A stretch of 64,000 nt of DNA from Serendipita indica DSM 11827 (lineage: Eukaryota > Basidiomycota > Agaricomycetes > Sebacinales > Serendipitaceae), in assembly GCA_910890315.1 (NCBI GenBank), contig CAJVGD010000014.1, positions 434,001-498,000 of the forward strand, written 5' to 3'. The notes below the pieces were generated by a model. The model was given only the letters and a program-made list of their open reading frames with translations. It ran no database searches and had not been told where the DNA came from. This document shows positions 32,777-44,479 of the stretch, piece by piece. The position numbers and the translations under genes are program-made. Within the stretch, counting starts at the first letter, position 1, and every line of letters begins with the position of its first letter.

Positions 32777-33834
32777 TCACCAGCGTCGTCCATGACCTTC
32801 AGTGCCGTCCCAATTTCGGACCCGGTCTTTCCATCGCTCGTTATCCCGCCTTCTTCGCGCAGCTTCTTCGACATCCGTCTTATTGAACAAATTTCCGTAT
32901 CCTGCATCCGATGCAGCAGTAGTAGAAGGCGTCTCAGCGCCCATTCGTTCTCGCTTTCTCCGAGCAATCAATTCCGCTGCCCGTTCTCGCTCACTGGCTT
33001 CGCGAGATAAACGTGAATCAAGTAATGGGTTTGAGGTTGTCGAAGATGGTGGATGCATTGGATGCTTTTGTCGCACGGTTAGTGCAGCCTTTGCAGATGC
33101 ACGAGAAAGAGAGGCTTCCACGTCCTTGAGAGGATCATGCTTTTGCTTCCGCATTTCGTCTCTATCCCTGGAGAAGCGCCCTTTAGTTATTATATCTCAC
33201 TCGTAGTATTATGGCGTACCGCTTGTCTGCGTCTAGTTTCGGCTGCCCCTCCTCCTTCGACTTTATATACCATGGCTTTCTATCAGCCTCTGAGGGTGCG
33301 AGGCGATACCCTCTATCCGTTTCCGCGTCGTCGTCTTCCTTTTCCTTTCCGCGCCTCTTCTTTGGACGCTCTGTTGCTTGGGCTAGAGAGGCTTCATTCT
33401 ACAAGATGTCAAACGTCAGGAATATAGCGGGTCCTCAACTGATTCTCGTACGTTTTCAAGGTCGGCAAAGAGATTGATGTGTCCATTGGTCATCAAGCCT
33501 TGCAATGCATCCGGTTTTGCCTCCTTATGCTCTTTGAATGACGCCTTTACTGCCTCTGGAATTATGTCGTCCTCTTCCTTGTCCTTGCGAGACGCTTTTG
33601 ACTCTCGAATGCCTGCGCGTTTCCGCAAGAGCTCAATCCGGGCCTCCGAGTCCTGAATATCGACTCTCAGTTGTTTCAGATAGACAAGGACATAGTACAT
33701 ACAGCGAGTCTAAGTCGTCCTTCCTCCTTTGCCTCTTGCAGGCGTGCCTCTTCCTCGTCTCGCCGAACTCGCTCGATATTCTCAGCCTTGTAGGGGTGAT
33801 AGCTCTTGTGGTGAGCAATGACAAGGCGACCCAT
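32777..33834 (-). CDS. LENG1-like protein with Cir_N domain (splicing-associated)
   Basis: ATG 33834 (MGRLVIAHHKSYHPYKAENI) opens the Cir_N-type block with RVRRDEEEARLQEAKEEG and EARIELLRKRAG, as in human LENG1 (leukocyte receptor cluster member 1). The rest is highly charged and helical: KASFKEHKEAKPDALQG, NLFADLEN, KPWYIKSKEE and KHDPLKDVEASLSRASAKAA, then ERAAELIARRKRERMG and a terminal RRRRDNERWKDRVRN block. Two introns lie near 33690 and 33430, another near 33180. Proteins of this type have been found in spliceosome preparations, and the nuclear role is inferred from that. No enzymatic motif is seen. Confidence 0.8.
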
Positions 33835-34079
33835 AGTAATTGCTGGTGATGGTCGGTAACAGAGAGGTATCGCGACACTTGAGCCCGCCTTCGTCCATGT
33901 ATTCTCCTTGTTACAGCAGAAATTTCGCTCATCACCTTTCTTATCAGCAATGGGATGACTCTGAATCATTCATAAATGCCCGGCTGGCTTCGTTGGCCGC
34001 TACCCTGGAGCCAGAAGTAGACTGTCAGCAGGTGAGATGATTCAGAGACTTGCCAACTCAAGAGATTATTCACTCTGAA

Positions 34080-34946
34080 ATGCCTATCAATCCGCCACAT
34101 GCAACGGAGTGAGTCACATCTGCTGGCCAAGCCAGACCTGACTCCTTTAAATAGTCAAGCAACGCTTCGAGCAACTCCAATGGACGTCTTTCCTACCGAC
34201 CCAGCAAAGCTTGCGCCCCTGCTCATCGACGAGCGCACTGGAGAGCCCTATCTCCAGCTGCCGTCACCGCATGAGCGCATTCGTATCACTCCTCCGCGCG
34301 AAGCAGATGTCGACTCGATTGTGCAGCACATGAACGACCCTCGGATTTTCGAGTATCTTGCCAGCCCCCCTCACCCGTACAGCCGAGACGACGGCATCAA
34401 ATGGAGTCAGAGAATTCGCACGGCCTCGCAAGCTGTATTCAGGGAGATTGAAACTGGCGCCCAATTTGTGAGCGGTTGTCCAGTCAGGTCGATACGCGAA
34501 ATCCAGGAAGACGGCTCAGATGTCTACATAGGAGATATTCTGATCGACCGAGAGAACGATGATGTCGCATGGATATCCTCAAGCGATGCCAATAACTCTG
34601 CAAAGTCCGCCGGCGACCCGTCTATTCTCTACAGCATTGGAGGTGTGTCAGCGTCGAGACTGGAGGATGACATTCTGATGCATATTTAGACTATCTTTCC
34701 CCTACCCATCATCGCCAAGGCATCATGAGCGCGGTGTTGAACACGGTGCTTGCCTCATGGGCGATCCCGCGCATGAACTGCCGACGAATTGTAGCGACTG
34801 CGTTTATAGGAAACGTGGCGAGTGTCGGTGTCTTTAAAAAGGCCGGCTTCAAGCACACGAGGGATCAGAAGGATGCAGCCCGGCTTCCAGAAGGGCGAGG
34901 TGGCCACTTGAGGGATCTGCACATTATGGAGTGGACACATGAATAA
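34080..34946 (+). CDS. GNAT-family N-acetyltransferase
   Basis: Exons 34080-34108, 34155-34642 and 34690-34946 give 257 residues (MPINPPHATD then QATLRATPMDVFPTD). The first exon is 29 bases. The fold is RimJ-like: RIRITPPREADVDSIVQHMN at the start, VYIGDILIDRENDD in the middle, and the acetyl-CoA loop in YLSPTHHRQGIMSAVLNTVL, then GNVASVGVFKKAGF near the end, ending LRDLHIMEWTHE. The pyrophosphate loop RQGIMS differs from the classical R/Q-x-x-G-x-G/A only in its last position. The substrate is unknown; RimJ-like members acetylate protein N-termini or small amines. A start at ATG 34180 is possible if the first exon is not used. Confidence 0.85.
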
Positions 34947-35155
34947 ATAATTATAAATGTTTGATTTCCATGTCAAAACTTGCTGGCTATTGGCTGGTCG
35001 ACCAGCTCTGCTTTTTGCCGTTTATCTCTTGGACCTGAACCACTTTGCCTGTGTCCTCTGCGGGCAGCGCCCAGTCGTGCCCAGCTTGTCAGTTTATGGA
35101 ACACGCAGATTCCTCACTCCCATCTACGGCGTCCTTTCATCACTATTCGTCGTCT

Positions 35156-37590
35156 ATGGCGAGCCAGGCCCAGCATCAGCATGCCCTAGCGTATGCTGAC
35201 CATCGTCAGCCCTCGCCGACGCCGAGAACACGATCCAGTACAGAATCTTCGCACACAAAAGCCAGCGGGGTGCGAAGAGACAGTCTGCAGCAGCCCTCGC
35301 CAGACGCACAAGACGAGATTGTGCCGACAACCTTTGATGAAAGCGCGCTTCGGGTGCTTATAGACATGGATGTACGTACCATCATCCAATGACAGCGAGC
35401 TCACAGTCTTACTCTTCCCCCAGGGCGGTGTGAACTGCATCCTGGACCGTATCAAACAGGGAATGGCGTCTGCACGAGTAGGCACCTATTCATCAACGAG
35501 CTCTCTCGTTCTCATCACCCATCTCAGGAAGCCGCGGTTTTCCTTCAGAAACGCGGCGCCCTAGAAGACGAACTAGGCCGCAGCATGCACAAACTTGCCG
35601 TTGCCACCGCCAGTGCGTACGCGGCAAACGAATGCAAAGCCGGGTAGTTACCACCATATTTTGCGGTCGATACATGTCTTCTCATGCACCTGCAGGACAT
35701 TCTCCGCCGCATGGGACCGCTCCATGCAACTACACCAAACGATTGCTGATAATCGGCTGAAACTCGCAATCAACCTCACCGAAATGAGTGATCAACTCTC
35801 TTCTCTTGCAAAAGAGATCGACAGGAATAGAAAGACGGTGCGAACGCCAACTCGAAACCCTGACATGTCTGACATTCTGTTAGATCAAGGACACGCATTC
35901 CGGTTACGAGCGGACCTTGCTTGAGTCCGAGGCGACCACAGACAAATACAGACTCCGATTTGAAGCCGCGCAGGATGAATTAGAGCGTTTCCTGGTCGCT
36001 AAGGAGGGTGAGAACATTAAGGATGCGCGAATGCAATCCTCCCCGCAATCCTCTAGTTCAAAGAGAGGGCCCATGGGACTAGGAAAGGCTGTTGTCAAAG
36101 GAGGGGGCATGCTCCTCAAGGGCAAGAACCCTGTCGCCCTACAACGCCAGGAGGAGGAAGTCAGAAGCAGAATGGCCAGCACATCCGACGCGTATCGAAA
36201 GGCTATTCTCGATACACAAGCATTGCGTTCAGAATACTTTAATTTTCAACTCCCGAGAACACTTCGTGTGAGTTCCAAGTTGTCGACCAGGCGCGGTTCG
36301 CAGACTTATGCAAAACGACAGGCTCTAAAAGAGTTGAACGATGAAATAGATACGGCTATGCAATTCCACCTGTCGCGCTATGCCTATTTGTTGGAATCGT
36401 CACTGCTAAGTGATGCAGTCACACTCGTGCCCAAGGATGAAGGCGACGGACCCGGTCTCAAGTCGATCATGGAATCGATAGACAACCGTGCAGACTTCAA
36501 GGCGTTTGTCTCCAACTACCGTGTTGCCCATCAAGGCATGAATCGAGGTCCAAGACGAGAAGGGCCGCCGGAGCAAGGCTATGTAGGTCTAAGTAGTTGC
36601 ACTCGACGAGAAATTGACGGATTTTTTTTTAGCTACCGCCATTGTCGGCGTATCCAACCGGCAACTATAGTGGTGCTTACGCTTCTCAGCAAAACCTGGC
36701 CTCGTCACGAGGGGCCGATGCCAGTGGTACATTTGGCGTCGACCTTGTAGAGCAAATGGAGCGAGATGGCGGCGAGATTCCTAGGATCGTGGTCAAATGT
36801 TGCGAGGCCATCGAAAAGTATGGACTTGACATGCAAGGTATCTACCGGGTCAACGGGACGCAAACGAAGATTCAGAAGCTGAAAGAACTTATGAATCGAG
36901 GTACGTACCCGTGTCGGACAAGTTGCCCAGCACTAATGGACAAATGTAGACGTTGACTCGGTTGACCTCGATGCGGACGAGTGGACGAGCGACATCAATA
37001 ACGTCGCGAGTCTGTTGAAGATGTGGCTGCGAGAGTTGCCGGAGCCGTTAATGACAAATGCACTCTATACGGGCTTTATCGAAGCAGCTAGTAAGTACTC
37101 TCATTACTTGTAGTCGCATCTCATCTCTTATTTCAGAAAACGACAATGAGCGGCTTCGACACATCCGAATACATGAGCGTGTCAATGATCTTCCCGATGC
37201 AAATTATTCCACGCTTAAGTATCTGATGGGCCACCTATCAAAGTTGGTTTTCATGTCATTAAAGACCTATTCTAACGATCTATTTCCAGAGTTGTCGAGA
37301 ATCAAGCGGTCAACTCAATGTCCGTGCACAATCTCGCCGTGATCTTTGGTCCAACGCTGTTCGGTTCCCCTGGAATCTCCGCATCGATGATGACCAATGG
37401 TCATGGAGGCATGAACGGTGTCCCAAGCCCTGGCCAAGGTGGAGCAGGTGGCGGGGTGATGAACGATATGGGCGCTCAGAACAAGGTATGCTTCATCTTG
37501 TTAGAGTATGAAAGATCTTAATTGGTTTTTGCTAGGCTATCGAAATGATCCTTGACAGGTACAAAGATATTTTCGTCGAGGAGGCGTGAA
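35156..37590 (+). CDS. F-BAR and RhoGAP domain protein (Rgd1-like)
   Basis: Rho GTPase-activating protein that binds curved membrane. ATG 35156 (MASQAQHQHALAYADHR) starts a Ser/Pro-rich head of about 70 residues. The F-BAR domain follows: MDGGVNCILDRIKQGMASAR, LEDELGRSMHKLAVATASAY, WDRSMQLHQTIADNRLKLA and a long coiled coil through DEIDTAMQFHLSRYAYLLES. The RhoGAP domain has FGVDLVEQMERDGGEIPRIV, GIYRVNGTQTKIQKLK (arginine finger), LLKMWLRELPEPLMTNALYT and NSMSVHNLAVIFGPTLFG, and the protein ends RYKDIFVEEA. About eight introns, one with an acceptor after a run of ten T (36610-36632). Yeast Rgd1 acts on Rho3/Rho4 at sites of polar growth; the specific GTPase here is inferred. Confidence 0.93.
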
Positions 37591-38052
37591 CCAAAAAAAG
37601 ATCCGGCTTTCTTTGGAATCGGATACGGCTAACTTTATTGGAACCTCTTGTCTCATCTTTGTTGCATCTGTTCATGTCACGTTGTCTCATCGACTGCCCA
37701 TTCCCTTTGGCTATCCCAGCGATTGGCCACTTGCTGTTTATTTTATACCCACCTCGAATAGATATGATGCACATTGGCCTCTACTAGTCGGACCGTGAGA
37801 GAGCGACGGCAGGCATGCATGCATGAAGTTGGCTAGCCCCCGTTACCGTACACCTTCGACTTTGTCTTACTCAGATCAACTCATTCAGAAGGATTTGGTT
37901 GCCGTCCTTCTGCTGATCGCCTTCACTTTTATGCAACTGCCTTTGTCTTAGGGCATTGTGCTCGTTTGGATCTTCCCTCTCCCCGTATGCCTCCTCTTTG
38001 TCGCTAGCCCTGCCTTTTCTCATATATCTTTATTCAAGGAGCTTTCAAAGTG

Positions 38053-38955
38053 ATGCCTGAACAACGAACTGCCTTCGTAGAAGCCTGTCAAGCTCACCAT
38101 GAAGTCCATTGGAAGGACCACAACTACTGATCCACTATACCTATTGGTAATGGCTATTTCGTCAAGTTTGGCCCACTCGACACCCTAGAGCCCGAAATTG
38201 CCGCATAACGTTACATCTCGGAGTACGCAGAGGCTCATCCGACGGGCACTCCCGACATGCCATTACCACGTATTGCGAAAGTGCTTTTCGACTTTCAAGA
38301 GGGTCATTTTATGTACCTGGTCATGGAGTATATCAAGCTCGTAGGTTCTCCTCTAGATATGATCCAGAGGACAGCTGTCGCCGTCAAACGGCTCTCAGTG
38401 GTGCCCCTTCCAGCCAACCATATAATCGGTCCCTTGGCGGCTGGTCACATCCAGCATAGATTCTTCAAGGATTATTGGGCGCCTCTCAAATTCTTGGGTG
38501 TCGACGCGCTCGAGCGACATATAGAGAAAGAGCCTCGTCCTGTGACTACCCGCTAACTTGTAACATCCAATCAGGGGCACATGAGATTTCCGAAACTGGG
38601 ACGAGACGATGTGCAGCCTGTCAGTCTCAGCAATGAGCGATCTATGTTCATGCAGGCCGACATGGATCCCAGTAACTTTGGTGTCGACGAGCAGGGGAAC
38701 ACCGTTATAATGGACTTTGAACAGATTTGCTCGTTGCCTGAATCGTTTGTCGTGCTGGCCATGGGATCGGAACGCCTTGATCCGGTAGTCAAACACTTGG
38801 GTTTGTCGAACAATTCCAACACCTATTCGATGGCCAGAATTTCTGGCACTTTGTGGATGACAGCTGACACAAGCCTCGGTGCGTTGACTTGTGAGGGAAT
38901 TTCTACCGACGATTTTATAGGCCTGAACGATGACGGCTATCCCAAAACGTCGTAA
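38053..38955 (+). pseudogene. Decayed APH/protein-kinase-like gene of an agaricomycete family
   Basis: The reading MPEQRTAFVEACQAHHEVHW from 38053 is followed by IGNGYFVKFGPLDTLEPEI, RYISEYAEAHPTGTPD, RIAKVLFDF, YLVMEYIKL, NHIIGPLAAG, FFKDYWAPL, MDPSNFGVDEQGNTVIMDF and SMARISGTLWMTAD. The order and motifs (D-x-x-x-x-N and D-F, the catalytic pair of aminoglycoside-phosphotransferase-like folds) match a family expanded in mushroom-forming fungi. Two in-frame stops break it: TGA at 38131-38133, where the family suggests Trp, and TAA at 38206-38208, where it suggests Gln. Both could come from single C-to-T or G-to-A changes. The rest is intact, so the loss is recent or the stops are sequencing errors. 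An intron near 38533-38573 (gtcctg...atcag) is possible. Exact positions of the stops are read by eye. Confidence 0.7.
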
Positions 38956-39095
38956 AGAAGAAATTTAGCCACGATGTATGCAAATTCCTCCTCTCAAACC
39001 TGAACCTTGCTGGGGATCTTGAGTGCGATACGGCTTCTTTGGCACCCTCCTTTAGGAGACGCAATCCGTTTGTAATTCGCCTGTAAGATACAGTA

Positions 39096-41752
39096 TTATA
39101 GTGGAGGCAAGTATCCACGACATTGAGGACAGATGCTCTTGATCTCCATCCATTGTTCCAGGCAATCAGTGTGCTATGAGGATAAGTATGCAGAAATCTG
39201 ACTATGGATGAACGCACAAAGTTGTGTCCGCACGGAGCAAGCGCATAGACGCGTCGTTTCTTGGCTGCTTGCTTCCAGCAAAGCTGCAATACTTTTCCAC
39301 GCTCAGGACCGATATCCCCTTGATCCGCTGAGATGGGCTCCATGCAAATGGAACAGTCACCGAGCTTTGATTCGGTCGCTTCCTCGTCGGACTTGACAAT
39401 ATCGGGGTGGTAGTCGTAGACGGGACCACGGTTCCACTGCACGACGTCAGAAATCTCAAATAGACAAATGTGGTTCGTACAAAGTCTGGGATAAACCAGC
39501 TCGGCCCAAAATAGTCCTGTCCAAGCAATACGGCTGTCTGCAGGATAACCCAAGCAGGTATTACCCAGATCCATTCTGTCATATGTAAGTGATCGCGCTC
39601 TACGCATGAGTCATTCCATACCTGCTGGTTCAATATTAAGAAGGTTGTTAGGACAAGCAAAGATATCTGGGGAAAGATTAACAAGAAAACGTTGAATGGT
39701 GTGAAAATACTGACACAGTGGAGTGAAAAGTCGGACAATAGAAGACAACACTATCGTATCGTGGCGCAGAACCCTGCGTGTCCGTTGATACACATTGCGC
39801 GTGATTTGACCCGACCACGTCGACGCAATCAAGATGAACCAAACTCCGTAGATGGGGACTCCAAGGAAAAGCATACTAAAGATGCTGAAACCAAAGACGA
39901 TTGCCAACCAGGCGCGAAAATCGTTGGCAAACAAAACGGTCCCTGCTCGCAATAGAAAGCTACCAGTGACTGTAGTGTCTGGTGACGGTTGCGACACTGT
40001 GGGTGCGGTCGATGAAACTCCAGTAGTCGACGCGGTTGGAGCCGTCGTGGTTATCGGTGGTGGTGGTGGGGCTGGAGCTGGTTGGCTGAGGAGTAGCTGG
40101 ACCCCATTCAAGTACGTGAGAAGGCGGATATCTGTTGCCACGAGTACTCCACCCAGAAAGCCTGGCACCAACAGTGCATACCGTACCTCGGAGGTCATGA
40201 CCGCGGCCATTAGATGCTACAGCATATCGTTAGAGACGACTAGATGAGATGGATTTCCGTACTGAGATGGCAGCGTACGAATCCGCAATCAACCAAGTCG
40301 CCATAACTCCTCGGGAACCTCGCAACAAGGTTGTAGTTGTTCTCCATTGATCGCTGACTTGGAGTGAAAGTTGAATAAGGATATAGAATACCGCAGAGGC
40401 GATTGCTGCATCTATGAACGGTCAGTATCCAAAAATGCTGACGGGTATCGGACTTGCAAACGACAATCCTGCGACTCATACGAATAGAGCTTCTTCTCGT
40501 CAGCATTTACCAGAGGAATGGCGCCATACTTACGAGATGCCCTTGACTTCTTCAAGCTCGATGGCAATCCCACACTCCTCGCTAATCAAGAGCCCGTTGA
40601 ACCCAGGAGCCGCAAGCTTGGGTAGCGGTATGCCTGTTGGTGTCTTCTGTTCCTGCTCATACAGGTCGACCATCGACTGATGAACGAGCATAGGGTGAAG
40701 ATGGCCCCGGAAGATGAACGAACATCGTGTTACTGGGTCACTATCAGAGTCCAGCTGCGCTGTCCCATCGGAGATACTCTGCTCGAATTCCTTGACCCTC
40801 TCCTTCAACTGTTCAGTGATGACGTGGGTGGTGTCATTGAAGAGTGATGGAGGTACAAGGCCCGCGAGATGCCGTATGTCTGGAGCGACGCTGTATTTCG
40901 TAAGTGGCGATTGCGGTCTCTACAAAATACCAACTCTTTCGGTTCGACTAATGCCATTAAACTTCCTTCTTCGGGCAAATGGATGCCTTCGGCTCTGAGG
41001 CTCACCGAAGGCCCGTCCACCAGACCACGGCTAGAAGAAGGAAGTTCGAGGTCGATAAATCCCTATGACATGTTAGAGTTTATGTGATGAACAGGCGGCT
41101 AAACTTGCCCTCCACCGATAGAACAAGGTGCCATTCTCCGGAAGGAAGAGGCTCTTGTATGAGAACATTGAAAAGCTTGCCACCAATGGTTGGGACCAAT
41201 TCCAACCTTGTGCTCTTTCATGCACGCGTGTCAAATTTCTGTCTTTGTACAGCATCTTCGCCAGCGGTGCCCACGTCACTTCGTCAGGGCTATTAGTCAG
41301 ATTTCTGTTGATCACCGTCTTCGTCTTGTAGTTTCCTGTGATGTTGTTATAGTACGCAGCATCGACAGTTGGTGGAAGATGCGGTGGATGTAAGAGTGCG
41401 CTTTCCAATCTGAGAAGTCCCAGACTTTCTCTTTCCTGTACCTTGTTAGCCATCAAAATTGCTGATATAGAGCCACCTACGAGCGTAAAGTTGCTTGGTC
41501 CGCCGTCTTGCCATGCTGTATAATTAGCCAGTTCGTATTTGAGGGATTGAAGCGAATCCTCTAACAGAGAACATTAGGATGCGTCGAAACCATGCTTTCC
41601 TTGTGCTCACGAATGTCGTGTTGAGTCGCAGGTGCTTCGCCTGGGCCACCGGAGAAGAGCATAAACATCATAACGAGCAGAAAGAATAAAGAGGATCCAG
41701 AGGAACTTGAGGGCCTCTGGGTCGTCTGAGTTCCCTCATTCTCCTGGTTCAT
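39096..41752 (-). CDS. TUL1: Golgi transmembrane RING E3 ubiquitin ligase, DSC complex subunit Tul1/Dsc1
   Basis: Membrane E3 ligase of the Dsc complex, which ubiquitinates membrane proteins in Golgi/endosomes and cleaves SREBP in some fungi. ATG 41752 (MNQENEGTQTTQRPSSSS) leads into the membrane segment SLFFLLVMMFMLFSGGPGEA. A lumenal domain with potential N-glycosylation sites (NITG, NLTN, NLTR, NWS, NGT) follows, then GLLISEECGIAIELEEVKG and several membrane helices (IASAVFYILIQLSLQV, YALLVPGFLGGVLVATD, AWLAIVFGFSIFSMLFLGVP). The C-terminal RING-H2 is CSICMEPI then YALAPCGHNF, TDCLEQWMEIKSICPQCRGY, with LPPL at the end (stop 39096-39098). A Pro/Thr-rich insert (PAPAPPPPPITTTAP) lies between helices. 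It diverges from TRM82 with 41 bases between start codons. Confidence 0.93.
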
Positions 41753-41793
41753 ATGTGGTCTCGTGGCGGAAGACAAGTTTGACCTGCTACCCG
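41753..41793. promoter_or_regulatory. 41-base divergent intergenic region of TUL1 and TRM82
   Basis: Only 41 bases separate the two start codons. Promoter elements must overlap the coding regions or be shared. No TATA box or long repeat is visible. Confidence 0.45.
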
Positions 41794-44479
41794 ATGCCGA
41801 CTTTCCCGTGCACCAGTCTCACATTGTGCGAGGAGCTGACTGTAGCAGTCTACGGCGGTCATTTATATGTTCTGCAAACAGAGTAGGTCAACCCGGCCAG
41901 GCGGTGGCGAGCGTTCACTCACAAACGCTTCAAGGTCAGGCAAGCATGTAGCATCAACCGCTAGCAACACATCAGAATCCAAGCCTCCAATTCGTCAAGT
42001 CGCGCTCTCTCTCAAGCGGAGACGTCTTGTGACGATTGACGAACAAAAGTCTCTCAAAGTGTGGGACGTCGACCGCCTGGATCTTCTCAGCTCGAGGTAC
42101 GTGTGACCATTCTTAATGAAAAGTGTTGAAGTTTCTAGAGAAATACCTAAAAAGGCGAATCAGCTATTGATCACGCAAGACGAGACCATTCTCGTCGCAG
42201 ACAAATTCGGCGATGTATTCTCGTGTGTATGGTTCCATTATTTGTGGGTGGGAGAGAATCTTTATTGATTTTCATCGCTAGATATCCAATGGATGCACCT
42301 GAAATCCCGCCTCCTGTGCCCAAGCCCAAAAACTCGTTGGAGAATCGTAAAAGCGTCGCCTCGCATTCGAATCCGTCACTAGGCACGCTCATTGTGGGAC
42401 ATACATCGAGTCTATTGAGCATGACTCTGAGCAGGGACGAGCGTTTCCTCGTTACTGCGGATCGAGATGAGCATATTCGAGTCAGTCATTATCCTCGAGG
42501 GTACAACATTGAACGCTATTGCCTTGGGCATACAAAGTACGCCTTCTGGTCGCTTGCAGGATATTGCTGACTGAGCGATCAGATATATATCCGCTATCCA
42601 TATCCATAGACACTTGCCTCATCTTCTCATAAGCGGAGGTGGCGACCGAGCCCTATACTTTTGGGACTACCTAAAAGGAACGCTTCTCCATCGCCTGGAT
42701 GTCTGGGAAGTCGTCCATGGCTCCACAAAGGTTTCAAGTCAGCGACGTAAGTGGAAGAGAATCGAGGTCAAGCGAGGAGAAGGCTGGCGAGCCCGTCGAA
42801 AGAGAGAGAGAGAAGAAAAGAAGCGTCTCAAAAGTCAGCAAAGTGGACAAGTTGAGCCGGCAAACAGCGACCAGGGCCAGCAAACGCAGTCCCCAGATAG
42901 GACTTATCAGGATGAAGTCGAAAATGAAGAACGAGACATGATCGAAGATGAAGAAGACCATGTGGGTGATTCGTCAGAACGACAAGAGATTGGTGGGGGA
43001 ATCATTGTCAGCCAAGCAAGAGCGAGACTGCCTTCACTCGAAGAGGTGATCGCAGTATCCAAGATCGAAACACTTTGCTTCAAATCTCAGTATGCCTTGC
43101 TCTTCTCTGCGTTTGGGTGAGTTGACTGCGTTCGCATTACTGGCGGGTTCCCAAGAAGGAAGATCCGTTTCAATGTTCTAATAACCCCGTGAATAGGTCG
43201 AATGGAGTCTTCTTTGTTCCATGTGACGCGAATACCGGCCTTCCATCACAGGATTCACTGTTCGTTCATTACTTCCCTGCGCCCATCCTAGATATTGCCG
43301 TTCATACGGTAAAATCTCATCCACGAGAAGATCCGACAGAAGGCCCCGTCTCCCAAATCTATGTTTCGATTGACACGGGGTTTTGTGCAGAGGAAGACGC
43401 GGCAGGCACGCCTATGAGCACTAGGGATCCTGAAATGAACAATGGTGCAACTGGGGTCTCCCGCGAGAAAACCACTTCGGAGATAACGACGGACATTAGA
43501 GAGGTAGGCGGGAGGGAGCACGGCATCCACCTTCTAGAGTGGCGAGGCGGTGATATGGTAAATAGCTTTCGTATTCCGTCTCCAATTATGAGTTTTCTGA
43601 CACTGTTCGCTTGGATTATTGTTTACGTTACCGCCTTGGTTATCGTCACACGCACGCACACGACATGGGAGAGTAGATGGTGCGAGTCGAGCCCGAGGCT
43701 TCTCCACTTCTCGCGGGATTGCATCGCATTCCGACTATTTCAGGTTCGTTATTTCGGCACGCCAGCTCATTAGCTCGTCACTAACGGTTCCGTCCCCACT
43801 AACCTTCCATTTACCGCGGTGTGTATTGCCGCTGTCTGCATTGCCGCTCTCTCTCTTTTTCGGGGGGGCTGTGACGATAACTTTGCTTTTGCGATAACAT
43901 GTTATCCCCTCGCAACATGACATCCCCGGTTTGGCCCAAAATCTAGCGTCAGCTGCCGAGATCCGGGCGCTGGACCTGTACGGGGCGTTGACGGCGCTGC
44001 CCAAGACGGAGGAAATTGAAGGAGAGGACAACGAGGGTGAAGGTGTCGGTATGGAGGGGATTGAAGGTACCGATGGGCAGCAGCCGCCAGGGAGCACAAC
44101 CTCCAAGGACAATGAAACTCCGCATAAGGGGCTCAGAAAGCAAGCAAGGAAAAAGTGGGCTGACAAGATGGCAGAAGAGGCACGCAAACGGGTTGGCACA
44201 GAGGTGAACACTCCGACCATTTCGGAATCTGCACTTCCTGCTCAGTCAAGCGAATTCATTCCTACATACTCGCCATCTGATGCCAACGCCAGCGCTGTCA
44301 ATATGTCGTCTACTAGAACGGGTGTGGAGGTGGACGGGCCGGGAGGGAGTGGCATCGGTACGGTCCGTAAAGGGCGGGATGAGATGACAGATTCCGGAAA
44401 GACTGGAAGAGTTGATGATGGGGATGATGGGGATAGTGGGCCGGCGACAAAACGGTTGAAGAAGGAAGTGGACGCCTGA
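41794..44479 (+). CDS. TRM82: tRNA (guanine-N7)-methyltransferase non-catalytic WD subunit Trm82/WDR4
   Basis: Partner of Trm8 in making 7-methylguanosine at tRNA position 46. ATG 41794 (MPTFPCTSLTLCEELTVAVY) then GGHLYVLQTE, an intron with donor gtaggt, SGKHVAS, and WD-type blades: RRRLVTIDEQKSLKVWDVDR, LLITQDETILVADKFGDVFS, GHTSSLLSMTLSRDERFLVT, HPHLLISGGGDRALYFWDYL-like blade, and a long charged insert (SQRRKWKRIEVKRGEGWRAR onward) with an RKREREEKKR stretch. The tail is Lys/Glu-rich and disordered (LRKQARKKWADKMAEEARKR, then ATKRLKKEVDA). The catalytic D-R-D-E-x-I-R-V-S signature is present as TADRDEHIRVSHYP. One intron near 43742-43936 is longer than most (about 190 bases). Insert and tail make the protein bigger than yeast Trm82. 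Confidence 0.92.
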
